From: Sulfurovum sp.
GTDB taxonomy: Bacteria > Campylobacterota > Campylobacteria > Campylobacterales > Sulfurovaceae
Assembly: GCF_015493435.1 (NCBI RefSeq)
Contig: NZ_WGDD01000012.1
Location: 1 to 34,012, forward strand
DNA length: 34,012 nucleotides
Direction: 5' to 3'
Shown here: positions 1 to 7,906 of the stretch, one piece after another
How the letters are laid out: the number at the start of each line of letters is the position of its first letter
Numbering within the stretch: position 1 is the stretch's first letter
Made by a program: the position numbers and the translations under genes
Notes under the pieces: generated by a model
What the model was told of the DNA's origin: nothing
Database searches by the model: none
What the model saw: only the letters and a program-made list of their open reading frames with translations

Positions 1-2007
1 CCGCTTAACGGCATTGTCGGATTTACGCAGCTTCTCAAGTCGACAGAACTGAACGATGAGCAGGCAGAGTTCATTACTGTGATAGAAACCAGTTCGGAGA
101 ACCTTTTAACGATCGTGAATGATATTCTTGACCTTTCAAAGATCAAGGCAGACAAGATAGAACTTGAAAATATCGCTTTTGATCCTGTAGAGAAATTTGA
201 ATCGGCCATAGAATCCTATGCCGCAAGAGCAGATGAAAAAGAGATAGAACTGAGTGTGTATTCCGATCCGGATCTGCCGTCAGAAGTAATGGGAGATCCT
301 ACAAAGATCTCTCAGATCCTCGTCAACCTTATCAGCAATGCCATCAAGTTCACTCCGACACACGGTATGATCAACGTACGTATTGAACAGCTTGCTTCCG
401 ACAATAGCGATGTTACCATGAAGTTCTCCGTAGAAGACAGCGGCATTGGGATTACGGAAGAGCAAAGAAGTAAAATTTTTGATGCATTTTCACAGGCCGA
501 TGTCAGTACCAGCCGAAAATTCGGCGGAACAGGTCTGGGTCTGGCTATTTCAGGCAAACTGGTCAAATTTATGGGAGGAGAGCTTGAAATAGAAAGTGAA
601 GAGGAAAAAGGCTCTACCTTCTTTTTTACCCTGACACTTCAAAAAGCAGAAGGTGCAGAAGCGCGCAAAAAGCCGAACATGAGCGGATTTGTGATCGGTA
701 CGGTTATTTCAGAAGAGATCGGCACACAGGCATATGACAGGAATCTGGAAGCGTATGCTCTGGCATGCGGTGCGAAGTTCAAGTCTTATGATAAAGATGG
801 CATTCTCAAACTGCCTGCATCCGAGCAGCCTGACATGCTGTTCGTCAATCATGTCTTCTTTCAAAGACAGGAAGAACTTGAACCGTATCTGGCACTGAAA
901 AGCCGTATGGTCCTGATGACGACACTGAAAATGTTCAATACGGTCAAAGCGCTTGAAGACCAGATAGGAAAAATCATTTACAAACCATTGAACCTAAGCA
1001 AGGCTTATAAAGCATTTGAAAGTATGTATGAAGATACTATCCCAGGTAAAAAATCCGTTTCAGAGGAAGAAAAAAGCAGTGCATCCTATTTTAAAAACCT
1101 TCATGTGCTTGTTGCGGAAGACAATGAGATCAATCAGAAACTGATCAAAAATGTATTGAATGGGCTGGGTATCAATGTGACCCTTGCCGACAATGGTGAA
1201 GAAGCCCTGAATCTCCGGATGCAGCATGAATACGATATGATTTTTATGGATATTCAAATGCCTGTTATGGGTGGGATCGAAGCAACGAGGGAGATACTGG
1301 CGTATGAAGAAAAATATCGAAAACACCATATTCCCATTGTGGCATTGACCGCCAATGCACTTTCCGGAGATAAAGAGCATTATATCGCGGAAGGGATGGA
1401 TGACTATCTTTCCAAACCGATCGAACTGGGGGCTTTGAGAAAGATCCTTGAATTATACCATTCCCATAAAATCGTATACCCTGAAGTCCAGCAGGCCATT
1501 TTGGAAGATACGGAAGAAAAAGAGAACAGGGAGAAAGTACCCGCATCTTTGAATAATATCGCAGCAGAAGAAGAAAAACCTGCGGAAAATACAAAGGAGC
1601 AGTTGAAAAATACAGTGCCCGAAACCAAGGCTGTGCATCATGAAGAAACGAAAGAGAGTGTAGCGGAAAAGAAACAAACGGATGTGCTCTTTTATCATGA
1701 AATTCCCATGATCGCCAGGCTGTATGAGCGTATGCTGAACAACCTGGGGTATAAAACAGATATTGCAAAAGACGCAGAAGAATTCATGGACAGGCTGGAA
1801 GATACGCAATACAAATTTGTCATATGCGAGATCGAACCGTTTGCCAAGATACGGGGACTGATAGCGGACCTTATCAAGAGCAGCGGTGCCAAACCGTTTG
1901 CACTGGTAGGCAAACTGGAAGATTTTGATGAGTACTACTGTGATGTACTGGCGGAAAACGGTACGATAGAAGAACTCGAGCGAAAACTAAAATCGTTCAG
2001 TCAATAA
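1..2007 (+). CDS. Hybrid sensor histidine kinase, 5'-truncated by window edge
   Basis: The frame is open from base 1, so the true start, sensor region and phospho-accepting His lie upstream; the first codons read PLNGIVGF, which directly follows the H-box HEIRT in this family. In order the sequence shows the rest of HisKA, a HATPase domain (NLISNAIKF at codons 109-117, DSGIG at 146-150, GGTGLGL at 175-181), a degenerate receiver (about 225-345), a canonical receiver (about 367-486) with phospho-acceptor D417 in FMDIQMPVMGG, a Glu/Lys-rich linker and a second degenerate receiver-like domain at the C terminus. It is a clear paralog of the complete kinase at 7903-11115, which predicts a membrane-anchored sensor upstream. 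The stop overlaps the convergent truA stop by 7 bp. The GTG at 79 is internal, not a real start. Input signal unknown. Confidence 0.93.
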   Translation, partial: PLNGIVGFTQLLKSTELNDEQAEFITVIETSSENLLTIVNDILDLSKIKADKIELENIAFDPVEKFESAIESYAARADEKEIELSVYSDPDLPSEVMGDPTKISQILVNLISNAIKFTPTHGMINVRIEQLASDNSDVTMKFSVEDSGIGITEEQRSKIFDAFSQADVSTSRKFGGTGLGLAISGKLVKFMGGELEIESEEEKGSTFFFTLTLQKAEGAEARKKPNMSGFVIGTVISEEIGTQAYDRNLEAYALACGAKFKSYDKDGILKLPASEQPDMLFVNHVFFQRQEELEPYLALKSRMVLMTTLKMFNTVKALEDQIGKIIYKPLNLSKAYKAFESMYEDTIPGKKSVSEEEKSSASYFKNLHVLVAEDNEINQKLIKNVLNGLGINVTLADNGEEALNLRMQHEYDMIFMDIQMPVMGGIEATREILAYEEKYRKHHIPIVALTANALSGDKEHYIAEGMDDYLSKPIELGALRKILELYHSHKIVYPEVQQAILEDTEEKENREKVPASLNNIAAEEEKPAENTKEQLKNTVPETKAVHHEETKESVAEKKQTDVLFYHEIPMIARLYERMLNNLGYKTDIAKDAEEFMDRLEDTQYKFVICEIEPFAKIRGLIADLIKSSGAKPFALVGKLEDFDEYYCDVLAENGTIEELERKLKSFSQ

Positions 2008-2723
2008 ATGATACGTGCCAGGTAGAGCCCCTCTGAGGGGGCCAGGCATGTAGTATGGCGTGTTTGGGCATGCAGCTGTGTATCGAGCTGTTCAAGTGTA
2101 AGCTTTTGCTGGGCACACAGCATGGCTGAGGCTACCATCATTCTTACCTGCGAACGTAAAAAACCGTTTGCAGTGAAATAAATAAAATGGTACTTTCCGG
2201 ATGATCTGTAGTTTGCGCTATAGATCTCTCTTATCGTTGTGTGGATATCCGATCCTGTTTTATGAAAATGGGTGAAATCATGCTCTCCCACAAACATCGA
2301 CAGTGCTTTCTGAAGAAGGCGGGTATCGAAACTATGGTAGTGTGAGATATATTTTCTTTCAAATACAGAGGGTTCATTCTCTGTAAAAACATATCGGTAG
2401 ATACGCTGTTTAGCAGAGAATCGTGCATGAAAGTCATCGGGAACGGGCATGATATGCTTGAAGTATACCGATGTGAGTTTCCGGTTGAGGTTGTTTCGCA
2501 GCTTCTCCAGGTCGGACCAGTATTCAGGCAGGTCAATATGGATGACCTGTCCGCTGGCATGTACACCGGCGTCAGTACGTCCGCTGCCTGTAATGCCTGA
2601 AGTGATCTGAAGGTCTTTAAGGATATTTTCTATGGCTGTGGTCACAGTATTTTTTGTACGGGTCTGTTTCTGAAACCCGTGAAAGGTACTTCCATCATAG
2701 GCTACCACGGCTTTCACTCTCAT
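2001..2723 (-). CDS. truA: tRNA pseudouridine(38-40) synthase TruA
   Basis: Converts uridines 38-40 of the tRNA anticodon arm to pseudouridine. The catalytic Asp lies in GSGRTDAGVHA (about residue 51), and the RYVF and FLRSQVRMM segments are typical TruA core. The length of 240 residues is normal. An ATG at 2729 is also in frame, but AAAAGGA sits directly against it and is correctly spaced from the ATG at 2723, which I prefer. It is the last gene of the glmU-to-truA operon, starting about 10 bp after lptF/G ends. It converges on, and overlaps by 7 bp, the kinase at 1-2007. Confidence 0.95.
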   Translation of the reverse strand: MRVKAVVAYDGSTFHGFQKQTRTKNTVTTAIENILKDLQITSGITGSGRTDAGVHASGQVIHIDLPEYWSDLEKLRNNLNRKLTSVYFKHIMPVPDDFHARFSAKQRIYRYVFTENEPSVFERKYISHYHSFDTRLLQKALSMFVGEHDFTHFHKTGSDIHTTIREIYSANYRSSGKYHFIYFTANGFLRSQVRMMVASAMLCAQQKLTLEQLDTQLHAQTRHTTCLAPSEGLYLARIIY

Positions 2724-2733
2724 TGTCATCCTT

Positions 2734-3759
2734 TTAAAAATACTTTGCTACACGTTTTTCAAATAGTATTCTGCCAAAGACAAAAACCAGAAGGGCTGAC
2801 ACGATGAGTATCGGGATATTTCCCCACTTCTCCAGAGAAGAAGCAACGAGATAGAGAAAAAAAGTGCTTGCAAAGATAATGATAAATGAATAATTTCCCT
2901 GATATCTCGGATTGATCATGGCAAAAGCAGCTACAAGATAGACTGACAGCAGAGGAATAAGACTTACAAAAAGATAGAAAAGCGCTTTTCCCATACGACC
3001 CCTATCCGTTTTTGTCAGGGCCCAGTAGGCAATAATGTCCTGGAAATGAAAACGGTATTTCTGTGATGTGTCAAAAACTTCGAGGGTTTTGTACTTTACC
3101 TGCTGCAGTTTTTCCTCGGTATAGGTATAGCCGTACCCTTTTTTAAGCAGCAGAGAGGAAGAACGGCCGTTTCGTTTGAGTTTCCCTTCCCTTGCCGAAA
3201 AGAACTGCTCTTCGTTTTTTTTGGTCCTGTTATAGATGACCATCGTGTGGAACATATCATTTTTGTCATCTTTCTTTTTGACATAAATGTAATACTCGCC
3301 AAACTTCTGTCCGAGTTTTCCCGGAATAATGTTGAGTGTCGCTTCTGCTTTCTTCTTCGCTTTAAAAGCATTGTAGAGCTGTTTGCTCATCGGGATACCC
3401 AGAAAAGAGATCGTACCGAGCAGAACAGAAAAAAGAATACCGAGCAGCAGAATACTTCGAAGAACTTTCTTGGCTTTGAGTCCCAGGGCATAGAGTGCAA
3501 TCAGTTCATTGTCCTGTGAAAGTTTCATCAAGGTGTTTGTCACTGCGGCAATAAAAGAGAGAGGAATGGTATAAAAAATGATATTGGGAAGGGAATAACT
3601 GTAAAGCAGCAGCAATTCTGAAAAATCAATCTGCACCTGCTTGGTCAGAGCAGATATCTTAACGAGATAGACGAGTGAGATAATAAGAAAAAAGGGTAGA
3701 AAAACAGTCAAAAATGATTTTGTGAAGTTTGACGAGATGTACCCTCTGACATTAACCAT
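2734..3759 (-). CDS. LptF/LptG family permease (YjgP/YjgQ)
   Basis: Inner-membrane component of the LptB2FG lipopolysaccharide transporter, which extracts LPS from the inner membrane for delivery to the outer membrane. Three hydrophobic segments occur in the first about 125 residues, then a roughly 130-residue polar domain rich in beta-type sequence (the periplasmic jellyroll), then three further hydrophobic segments to residue 341. This is the standard LptF/LptG layout, and the length fits. Sequence alone does not tell me whether it is LptF or LptG. GGAGAAG lies 8 nt before the ATG. The start overlaps the end of the prepilin peptidase gene by 8 bp, indicating translational coupling. The operon also contains other envelope genes (glmU, uppS). 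Confidence 0.88.
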   Translation of the reverse strand: MVNVRGYISSNFTKSFLTVFLPFFLIISLVYLVKISALTKQVQIDFSELLLLYSYSLPNIIFYTIPLSFIAAVTNTLMKLSQDNELIALYALGLKAKKVLRSILLLGILFSVLLGTISFLGIPMSKQLYNAFKAKKKAEATLNIIPGKLGQKFGEYYIYVKKKDDKNDMFHTMVIYNRTKKNEEQFFSAREGKLKRNGRSSSLLLKKGYGYTYTEEKLQQVKYKTLEVFDTSQKYRFHFQDIIAYWALTKTDRGRMGKALFYLFVSLIPLLSVYLVAAFAMINPRYQGNYSFIIIFASTFFLYLVASSLEKWGNIPILIVSALLVFVFGRILFEKRVAKYF

Positions 3760-4492
3760 AAATGAGCTTCTCCAGCAGTTGTGTCGCCTGTGTGCTGTAG
3801 AGATAGACTATCAGTGTTGCCAGAGCAAGAAAAGGGACGAACGGCACGCCTTTTTCACGGTTGACCAGCGAGGGGATCATTGCAAGCAGTGCCGAGAGGA
3901 AGAGGGCAACGAAAAAATTGGGGAAACCCAGAAGTGCGCCCATGGTACCGGCAACGATGACATCTGCACCGCCCATCGCTTCTCTTCTGGCGATGACCGA
4001 AGAGAGCAGTCCTATGAGATAAAGGCCTCCTGCCGCAATAGCGGCGTACATGGCTGCATGTATAAAATCGGGTTGGATCAGGGCAAAAAGAAGTGCGGCA
4101 ATATTGACACTGTCCGGAACAGCCATATATTTGAAGTCGATCATGACAAGTGCAAAGAGTGCGGCGAACGAGAAAGCGACAAAAGGAAAGTACCAGACGA
4201 TTCCGAGCTTGAAGTAGAGTACAGTGAAGATAAGACCGGTCATGAATTCGACCATCGGATACTGTATGGCAATGGAGGCATCACAAAAAGCACATTTTCC
4301 TTTCAGGAAGATCCAGGAAAAAATGGGAATGTTGTGGTACCACTTCAGCGGTGTCTTGCAGCTTTGACACCGGGAAGCAGGAAAAACAATGCTTTCTCCC
4401 TTGGGAATGCGGTAGATAACGACATTCAAAAAGGAACCGATCATTGCTCCAAATATAAAAACCAATAAAATAACGGCAAATGTTCCTGTCAT
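3752..4492 (-). CDS. Type IV prepilin peptidase / N-methyltransferase (A24 family)
   Basis: Cleaves the leader of type IV prepilins or pseudopilins at the inner membrane and usually N-methylates the new N terminus. The methyltransferase part has the paired cysteines C42-x2-C45 and C67-x2-C70 and the GSFLNVVIYRIP segment. The aspartyl protease part has D119 (VMIDFKYMAVPD) and D177. The usual GGGD around the second Asp reads GGAD here and the following Lys is Ile, but the Asp is kept. About eight hydrophobic segments and 246 residues fit PilD/GspO. Its ATG overlaps the uppS stop as ATGA, with GGAGG upstream in uppS. No pilin genes are visible nearby, so the substrate is unknown. Confidence 0.92.
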   Translation of the reverse strand: MTGTFAVILLVFIFGAMIGSFLNVVIYRIPKGESIVFPASRCQSCKTPLKWYHNIPIFSWIFLKGKCAFCDASIAIQYPMVEFMTGLIFTVLYFKLGIVWYFPFVAFSFAALFALVMIDFKYMAVPDSVNIAALLFALIQPDFIHAAMYAAIAAGGLYLIGLLSSVIARREAMGGADVIVAGTMGALLGFPNFFVALFLSALLAMIPSLVNREKGVPFVPFLALATLIVYLYSTQATQLLEKLIYG

Positions 4493-5178
4493 GATAATCC
4501 TCCAAATCGTCTGGTGCGCCCCTCGAAATCTTCAATGATCTCATCGAGCTCCTCTATGGTAAAATCGGGCCAAAGTGTTTCTGTAAAGTAAAATTCCGCA
4601 TAGCTTATCTGCCACAAAAGATAGTTTGAAACACGTTCTTCCCCGCTGGTGCGTACAAGCAGATCAATATCGCTGTACGGTGTTTGCAGTGCAGAAGAGA
4701 TGTCTGCCTCCGTAACTGCTTTTTTCCCTTTGGCCATGAGTGTGTTCACTGCATGAGTTATTTCTGCCCTTCCCCCGTAGTTCAGAGCAAGAATGTGTTT
4801 CAGGTCACTGTTTCTGGATGTTGCTTTTTCTGTGATCCTGATGCGTTCCTGCAATTTGGGAGAAAAGGCTTTGATGTCACCGATAGCCATGAACCGAACG
4901 TTGTTCTTCTGATAGGTTTCCAGTTCTTTCTGCAAATACCGGTCAAGCAGTTTCATGAGAAATTCTACTTCAAGTTTGGGACGTTTCCAGTTCTCGGTAC
5001 TGAAGGCATAAAAAGTCACTGTTTCTATGCTGGGATGTTTGGCACAGTATGTCGTGATGTCACGGATGACTTCAGCACCCTTTTCATGTCCCTTGGTCCG
5101 GTTGAGGCCACGCTGTTTGGCCCAGCGTCCGTTGCCGTCCATGATGATAGCAAGGTTTTTGAGTGTCTGTTTAGTCAT
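4489..5178 (-). CDS. uppS: Isoprenyl (undecaprenyl) diphosphate synthase
   Basis: Cis-prenyltransferase that adds isopentenyl diphosphate units to farnesyl diphosphate, making the C55 lipid carrier for peptidoglycan and O-antigen. IIMDGNGRWAKQRG holds catalytic D14, and RTSGEERVSNYLLWQ plus FYFTETLWPDF are the family's C-terminal signatures. A longer reading frame begins at a TTG at 5217, but the ATG at 5178 gives the normal length (229 residues) and overlaps the coaBC stop as ATGACTAA, so I chose it; no strong ribosome-binding site is seen, which fits translational coupling. It shares the operon with glmU and prepilin peptidase. Confidence 0.96.
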   Translation of the reverse strand: MTKQTLKNLAIIMDGNGRWAKQRGLNRTKGHEKGAEVIRDITTYCAKHPSIETVTFYAFSTENWKRPKLEVEFLMKLLDRYLQKELETYQKNNVRFMAIGDIKAFSPKLQERIRITEKATSRNSDLKHILALNYGGRAEITHAVNTLMAKGKKAVTEADISSALQTPYSDIDLLVRTSGEERVSNYLLWQISYAEFYFTETLWPDFTIEELDEIIEDFEGRTRRFGGLS

Positions 5179-6439
5179 GAACAAGGCTTTTTGAATGTTC
5201 AAGAATCGCTTCGGCAAGGGTAAATTTGTCTGCTTTTCCCAAAGGGATGGAGTGTTCCTGTGTCAAAAAAGTGATCTCATGCACATCGGTACCGAAACTG
5301 TCACTGTTTTGAAGCAGATTGTAGCAAACGGCATCAACCGCTTTTTCTTCAAGCAGTTTTCTGGCAGATTCAAGGCCGTTTTGGACATCCATTTCTGCTT
5401 TGAATGCAACGGTTTTGATGCCGTCTTTGCGCAGTGCCGAAAGGATATCTGCCGTTTGAACAAGTTCGAGGTTCCATGTCTCCCCAAGCATTGCCTTTTT
5501 CAGTTTTCCTGCCTGTGGGAACTTCGGTGTGTAGTCGGCTACGGCAGCTGCCATGAAAAGGTACGGTTCCTTCTGTATGAGGTGTACCGGTTCGCTGCTG
5601 TTCATACTGGCGGTACTCATCTTCCCTTTTTTGGCAACGCGTACGGCATCTTGTGTATAGTCAAGCATCTCTTTGGCACTCTCCACTTCGATCGTGTAGA
5701 TACTGTGCGGCATGCCTTCGTTCCCGGTCGTGGTGATGTAGCATACATCCGCGCCTTTCAAATAGAGGGCAAGACAGAGAGCCTGCGCCATTTTACCCGA
5801 AGAATAGTTGGAAAGATAGCGTACTTCATCGATCTTTTCCCGGGTGCCTCCGCCGGTGACAACGATACGCCGGTCATCCCAGAAAGATTCTCTGAAAAGA
5901 GCTTTGGCTGTTTCAAAAAAGATTTCCTGCGGGTCCGCGAGTGCACCGCTTCCGACATCGCCGCAGGCAAGCTGTTTCTCCTGGGGTTCGATGATCGTGT
6001 AGTCGTTCACCGCCAGCATTTTGAGCGAGCCGGCAGTATAGTGGTTTTTGAGCATTTGTGTATTGGCAGCCGGCGCGACCAGCATAGGACCGGCATAGGC
6101 AAGGGCTGTTTGCAGCAGGAGGTTGTCGGCAATTCCCTTGCTTATTTTGTTCAGGCTGTTGGCTGTGGCAGGTGCGATGACGAAAGCATCGCATTTCTTG
6201 CCGATCTCGATATGGTTGAGTTCCGAACTCCAGCTCTCCGAGTTCTCTGTCAGTACAGGGTTGCGTGTCAGGGCTTCAAAGGTCAACGCGGAGACAAAAC
6301 GTTCGGCACTCGGGCTCATCACAACATGTACCCGGGCTCCTGCTTTGACGAAAAGTCTTGCCAGGTCACAGGCCTTGTAGGCTGAAATACTTCCGGTCAC
6401 ACCCAGAAGAATGGTTTTGCCGTTGAGGTTGATCTGCAT
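5171..6439 (-). CDS. coaBC: Bifunctional phosphopantothenoylcysteine decarboxylase / phosphopantothenate-cysteine ligase
   Basis: Carries out two consecutive steps of coenzyme A synthesis. The N-terminal flavoprotein half (about 1-185) has GVTGSISAYKA, the active-site His in NHIEIGK, and the substrate-clamp segment, which reads PAAN where many homologs have PAMN; the key Asn is kept. The C-terminal CoaB half has VTGGGTREKIDEVRYLSN and SSGKMAQAL for nucleotide binding, then AAAVADYTP and FKAE. Length 422 is slightly longer than usual; an insertion around KKGKMSTASMNSSEP seems to account for some of it. GGAG at the end of glmU serves as ribosome-binding site; the ATG follows the glmU stop by one base. 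Confidence 0.96.
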   Translation of the reverse strand: MQINLNGKTILLGVTGSISAYKACDLARLFVKAGARVHVVMSPSAERFVSALTFEALTRNPVLTENSESWSSELNHIEIGKKCDAFVIAPATANSLNKISKGIADNLLLQTALAYAGPMLVAPAANTQMLKNHYTAGSLKMLAVNDYTIIEPQEKQLACGDVGSGALADPQEIFFETAKALFRESFWDDRRIVVTGGGTREKIDEVRYLSNYSSGKMAQALCLALYLKGADVCYITTTGNEGMPHSIYTIEVESAKEMLDYTQDAVRVAKKGKMSTASMNSSEPVHLIQKEPYLFMAAAVADYTPKFPQAGKLKKAMLGETWNLELVQTADILSALRKDGIKTVAFKAEMDVQNGLESARKLLEEKAVDAVCYNLLQNSDSFGTDVHEITFLTQEHSIPLGKADKFTLAEAILEHSKSLVHD

Positions 6440-6440
6440 A

Positions 6441-7733
6441 TTATTTATCTCCGAAAAATTTATAGAAAAAGTTTTTAACCGTTCTCATAGGGGTTCTGGA
6501 AATCGCCAATACACCTTTTTCCACATTTTTGTTCACTGTCGTTCCCGCCGCGATCATGACATCGTCTTCGATGCATACGGGGGCCACGAGCTGTGTATCC
6601 GAACCGACAAAAACATTCTTGCCGATGATGGTTTTGAATTTGTTCTTTCCGTCATAGTTACACGTGATGACCCCGGCACCAATGTTGGAACCTTCACCGA
6701 TCTGGGCATCGCCGATATAGGCGAGATGGCCTGCCTTGACACCGTTGAGTACAGATTTTTTGATCTCTACGAAGTTTCCGATGTGTGTATTAACAAGTCT
6801 GGAACCCGGTCTGATCCTTCCCATGGGTCCTACATCGGAATGCTCTATATGCGAATCCTCGATGACGGAGTGTGCTTTGATATGTGCATTGAAAAGATGT
6901 GCCGCTCCCTCAATGCGTACGCCGTTCTCAAGTTCGCACTCGCCCTCGAATGTGGCACGGCAGTCGATGTAGATGGTCTCCGGCAGGCGCATGGTCACGC
7001 CGGCCAGCATGAGTGCTTTTTTGATGCGCCGCTGCATGATCTCTTCTGCGTGGGCGAGGTCCAGTTTGGAATTGACACCCTTGAATTCTTCTTCTGACAC
7101 ATAGACAGGATGTACGGTTCTGCCGTCATCTACAGCCATTTTTACGATGTCTGTCAGATAATATTCCGCCTGGGCATTATCATTGTCCAGTTGCGGAATA
7201 TAGCGTTCCAGAAGGGCAGTATCGACGGCATAGATCCCTGCATTGACCGTTTGGGTACAAAGCTGTGCTTCATTGCAGTCTTTCTGTTCAACGATCTCTA
7301 TGACATTCCCTTCACTGATGATGACACGGCCGTAGCCGGAAGGGTCTTCGAGTTCGATGACGGACATGTTGATGTCAGCATCTCCGGAAGTGAGTGCTTC
7401 AAGGGAGGTTTTGGTAATGAGCGGCATGTCACCGTTGAGTATAAGGGTACGGCTGTGCCTGGTGTGTACCCCTTTCATCGCACCTCCGGTACCGGGAAAG
7501 TTTTTGGCATCCTGTCTGTGGAAGATGATGTTTTCATAGGTACTTTCCACCTCTTCCCTGATACGCTCAGCCTGATGATGGAGTACCACGGTAATATCAT
7601 CCGAAATCTCTTTGGCTGCATCGATAGCATGGAAGAGCATCGGTTTTCCGGAAATGGTATGCAGGACTTTGGGCATAGCGGATTTCATTCTTGTTCCCTG
7701 GCCGGCAGCAAGGATCACAACAGAGATGGACAT
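6441..7733 (-). CDS. glmU: Bifunctional GlmU: N-acetylglucosamine-1-P uridyltransferase / glucosamine-1-P acetyltransferase
   Basis: Makes UDP-GlcNAc, precursor of peptidoglycan and lipid A. The N-terminal pyrophosphorylase domain (about 1-225) shows LAAGQGTRMKS..PKVLH, NGDMPL and GYGRV. The C-terminal left-handed beta-helix carries KAGHLAYIGDA with the acetyltransferase catalytic His, then NIGAGVITCNYDG and FVGSDTQLVAPV. 430 residues is within the normal range for short-tailed GlmU. It is the first gene of a six-gene minus-strand operon. AAAGG precedes the ATG, and a TATAAT box lies about 50 bp upstream. Confidence 0.97.
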   Translation of the reverse strand: MSISVVILAAGQGTRMKSAMPKVLHTISGKPMLFHAIDAAKEISDDITVVLHHQAERIREEVESTYENIIFHRQDAKNFPGTGGAMKGVHTRHSRTLILNGDMPLITKTSLEALTSGDADINMSVIELEDPSGYGRVIISEGNVIEIVEQKDCNEAQLCTQTVNAGIYAVDTALLERYIPQLDNDNAQAEYYLTDIVKMAVDDGRTVHPVYVSEEEFKGVNSKLDLAHAEEIMQRRIKKALMLAGVTMRLPETIYIDCRATFEGECELENGVRIEGAAHLFNAHIKAHSVIEDSHIEHSDVGPMGRIRPGSRLVNTHIGNFVEIKKSVLNGVKAGHLAYIGDAQIGEGSNIGAGVITCNYDGKNKFKTIIGKNVFVGSDTQLVAPVCIEDDVMIAAGTTVNKNVEKGVLAISRTPMRTVKNFFYKFFGDK

Positions 7734-7781
7734 TTTTTGTACCTTTTGGATGAAATTGTATTTACCATAATAGTTTTCGTG

Positions 7782-7787
7782 ATTATA
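7782..7787 (-). promoter_or_regulatory. Probable -10 box of the glmU-truA operon
   Basis: Reading leftward on the minus strand, GATATAATC gives a consensus TATAAT about 50 bp before the glmU start; no clear -35 is seen, as is common in Campylobacterota. The rest of the 169-bp gap between glmU and the kinase gene at 7903 holds no other reading frame I trust. Confidence 0.55.
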
Positions 7788-7887
7788 TCGAATTGAAATT
7801 AAGTGAGCAGATTGTATGCAGCCGAAAAAGCCGAATACTGCATCAAGAAAAGGGAATCACAGGCGGCCCTCTCCCTGAACAGCTGTT

Positions 7888-7906
7888 ATGATCCGCAGCG
7901 GATCAT
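7888..7906. terminator. Short GC hairpin at the 3' end of the signalling block
   Basis: ATGATCCG / CGGATCAT forms a perfect 8-bp stem with a CAG loop, and it includes the stop codon of the kinase gene (7903-7905). The T-run (TTTTT) follows the stem on the plus strand. On the minus strand, where the upstream gene is read, no U-run follows, so this may be a 3'-end stabilising stem rather than a strong intrinsic terminator. A 10-bp palindrome AACAGCTGTT lies beside it at 7878-7887. Confidence 0.4.

Noticed and set aside
3722-4468. Long plus-strand open frame opposite the prepilin peptidase gene
   Set aside because: It is antisense to a gene with clear motifs, its product is Cys/His/Lys-rich low-similarity sequence, and it has no family features.
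5195-6385. 396-codon plus-strand frame opposite coaBC
   Set aside because: Mirror of a highly conserved gene; the translated protein has no recognisable domain. Similar long antisense frames at 7110-7796, 21477-22385, 27966-28997 and 30255-31832 were rejected for the same reason.
7878-7906. Attachment site or insertion-sequence end at the palindromes after the kinase gene
   Set aside because: There is no transposase, integrase or target duplication nearby; the repeats fit a transcript-end hairpin better.
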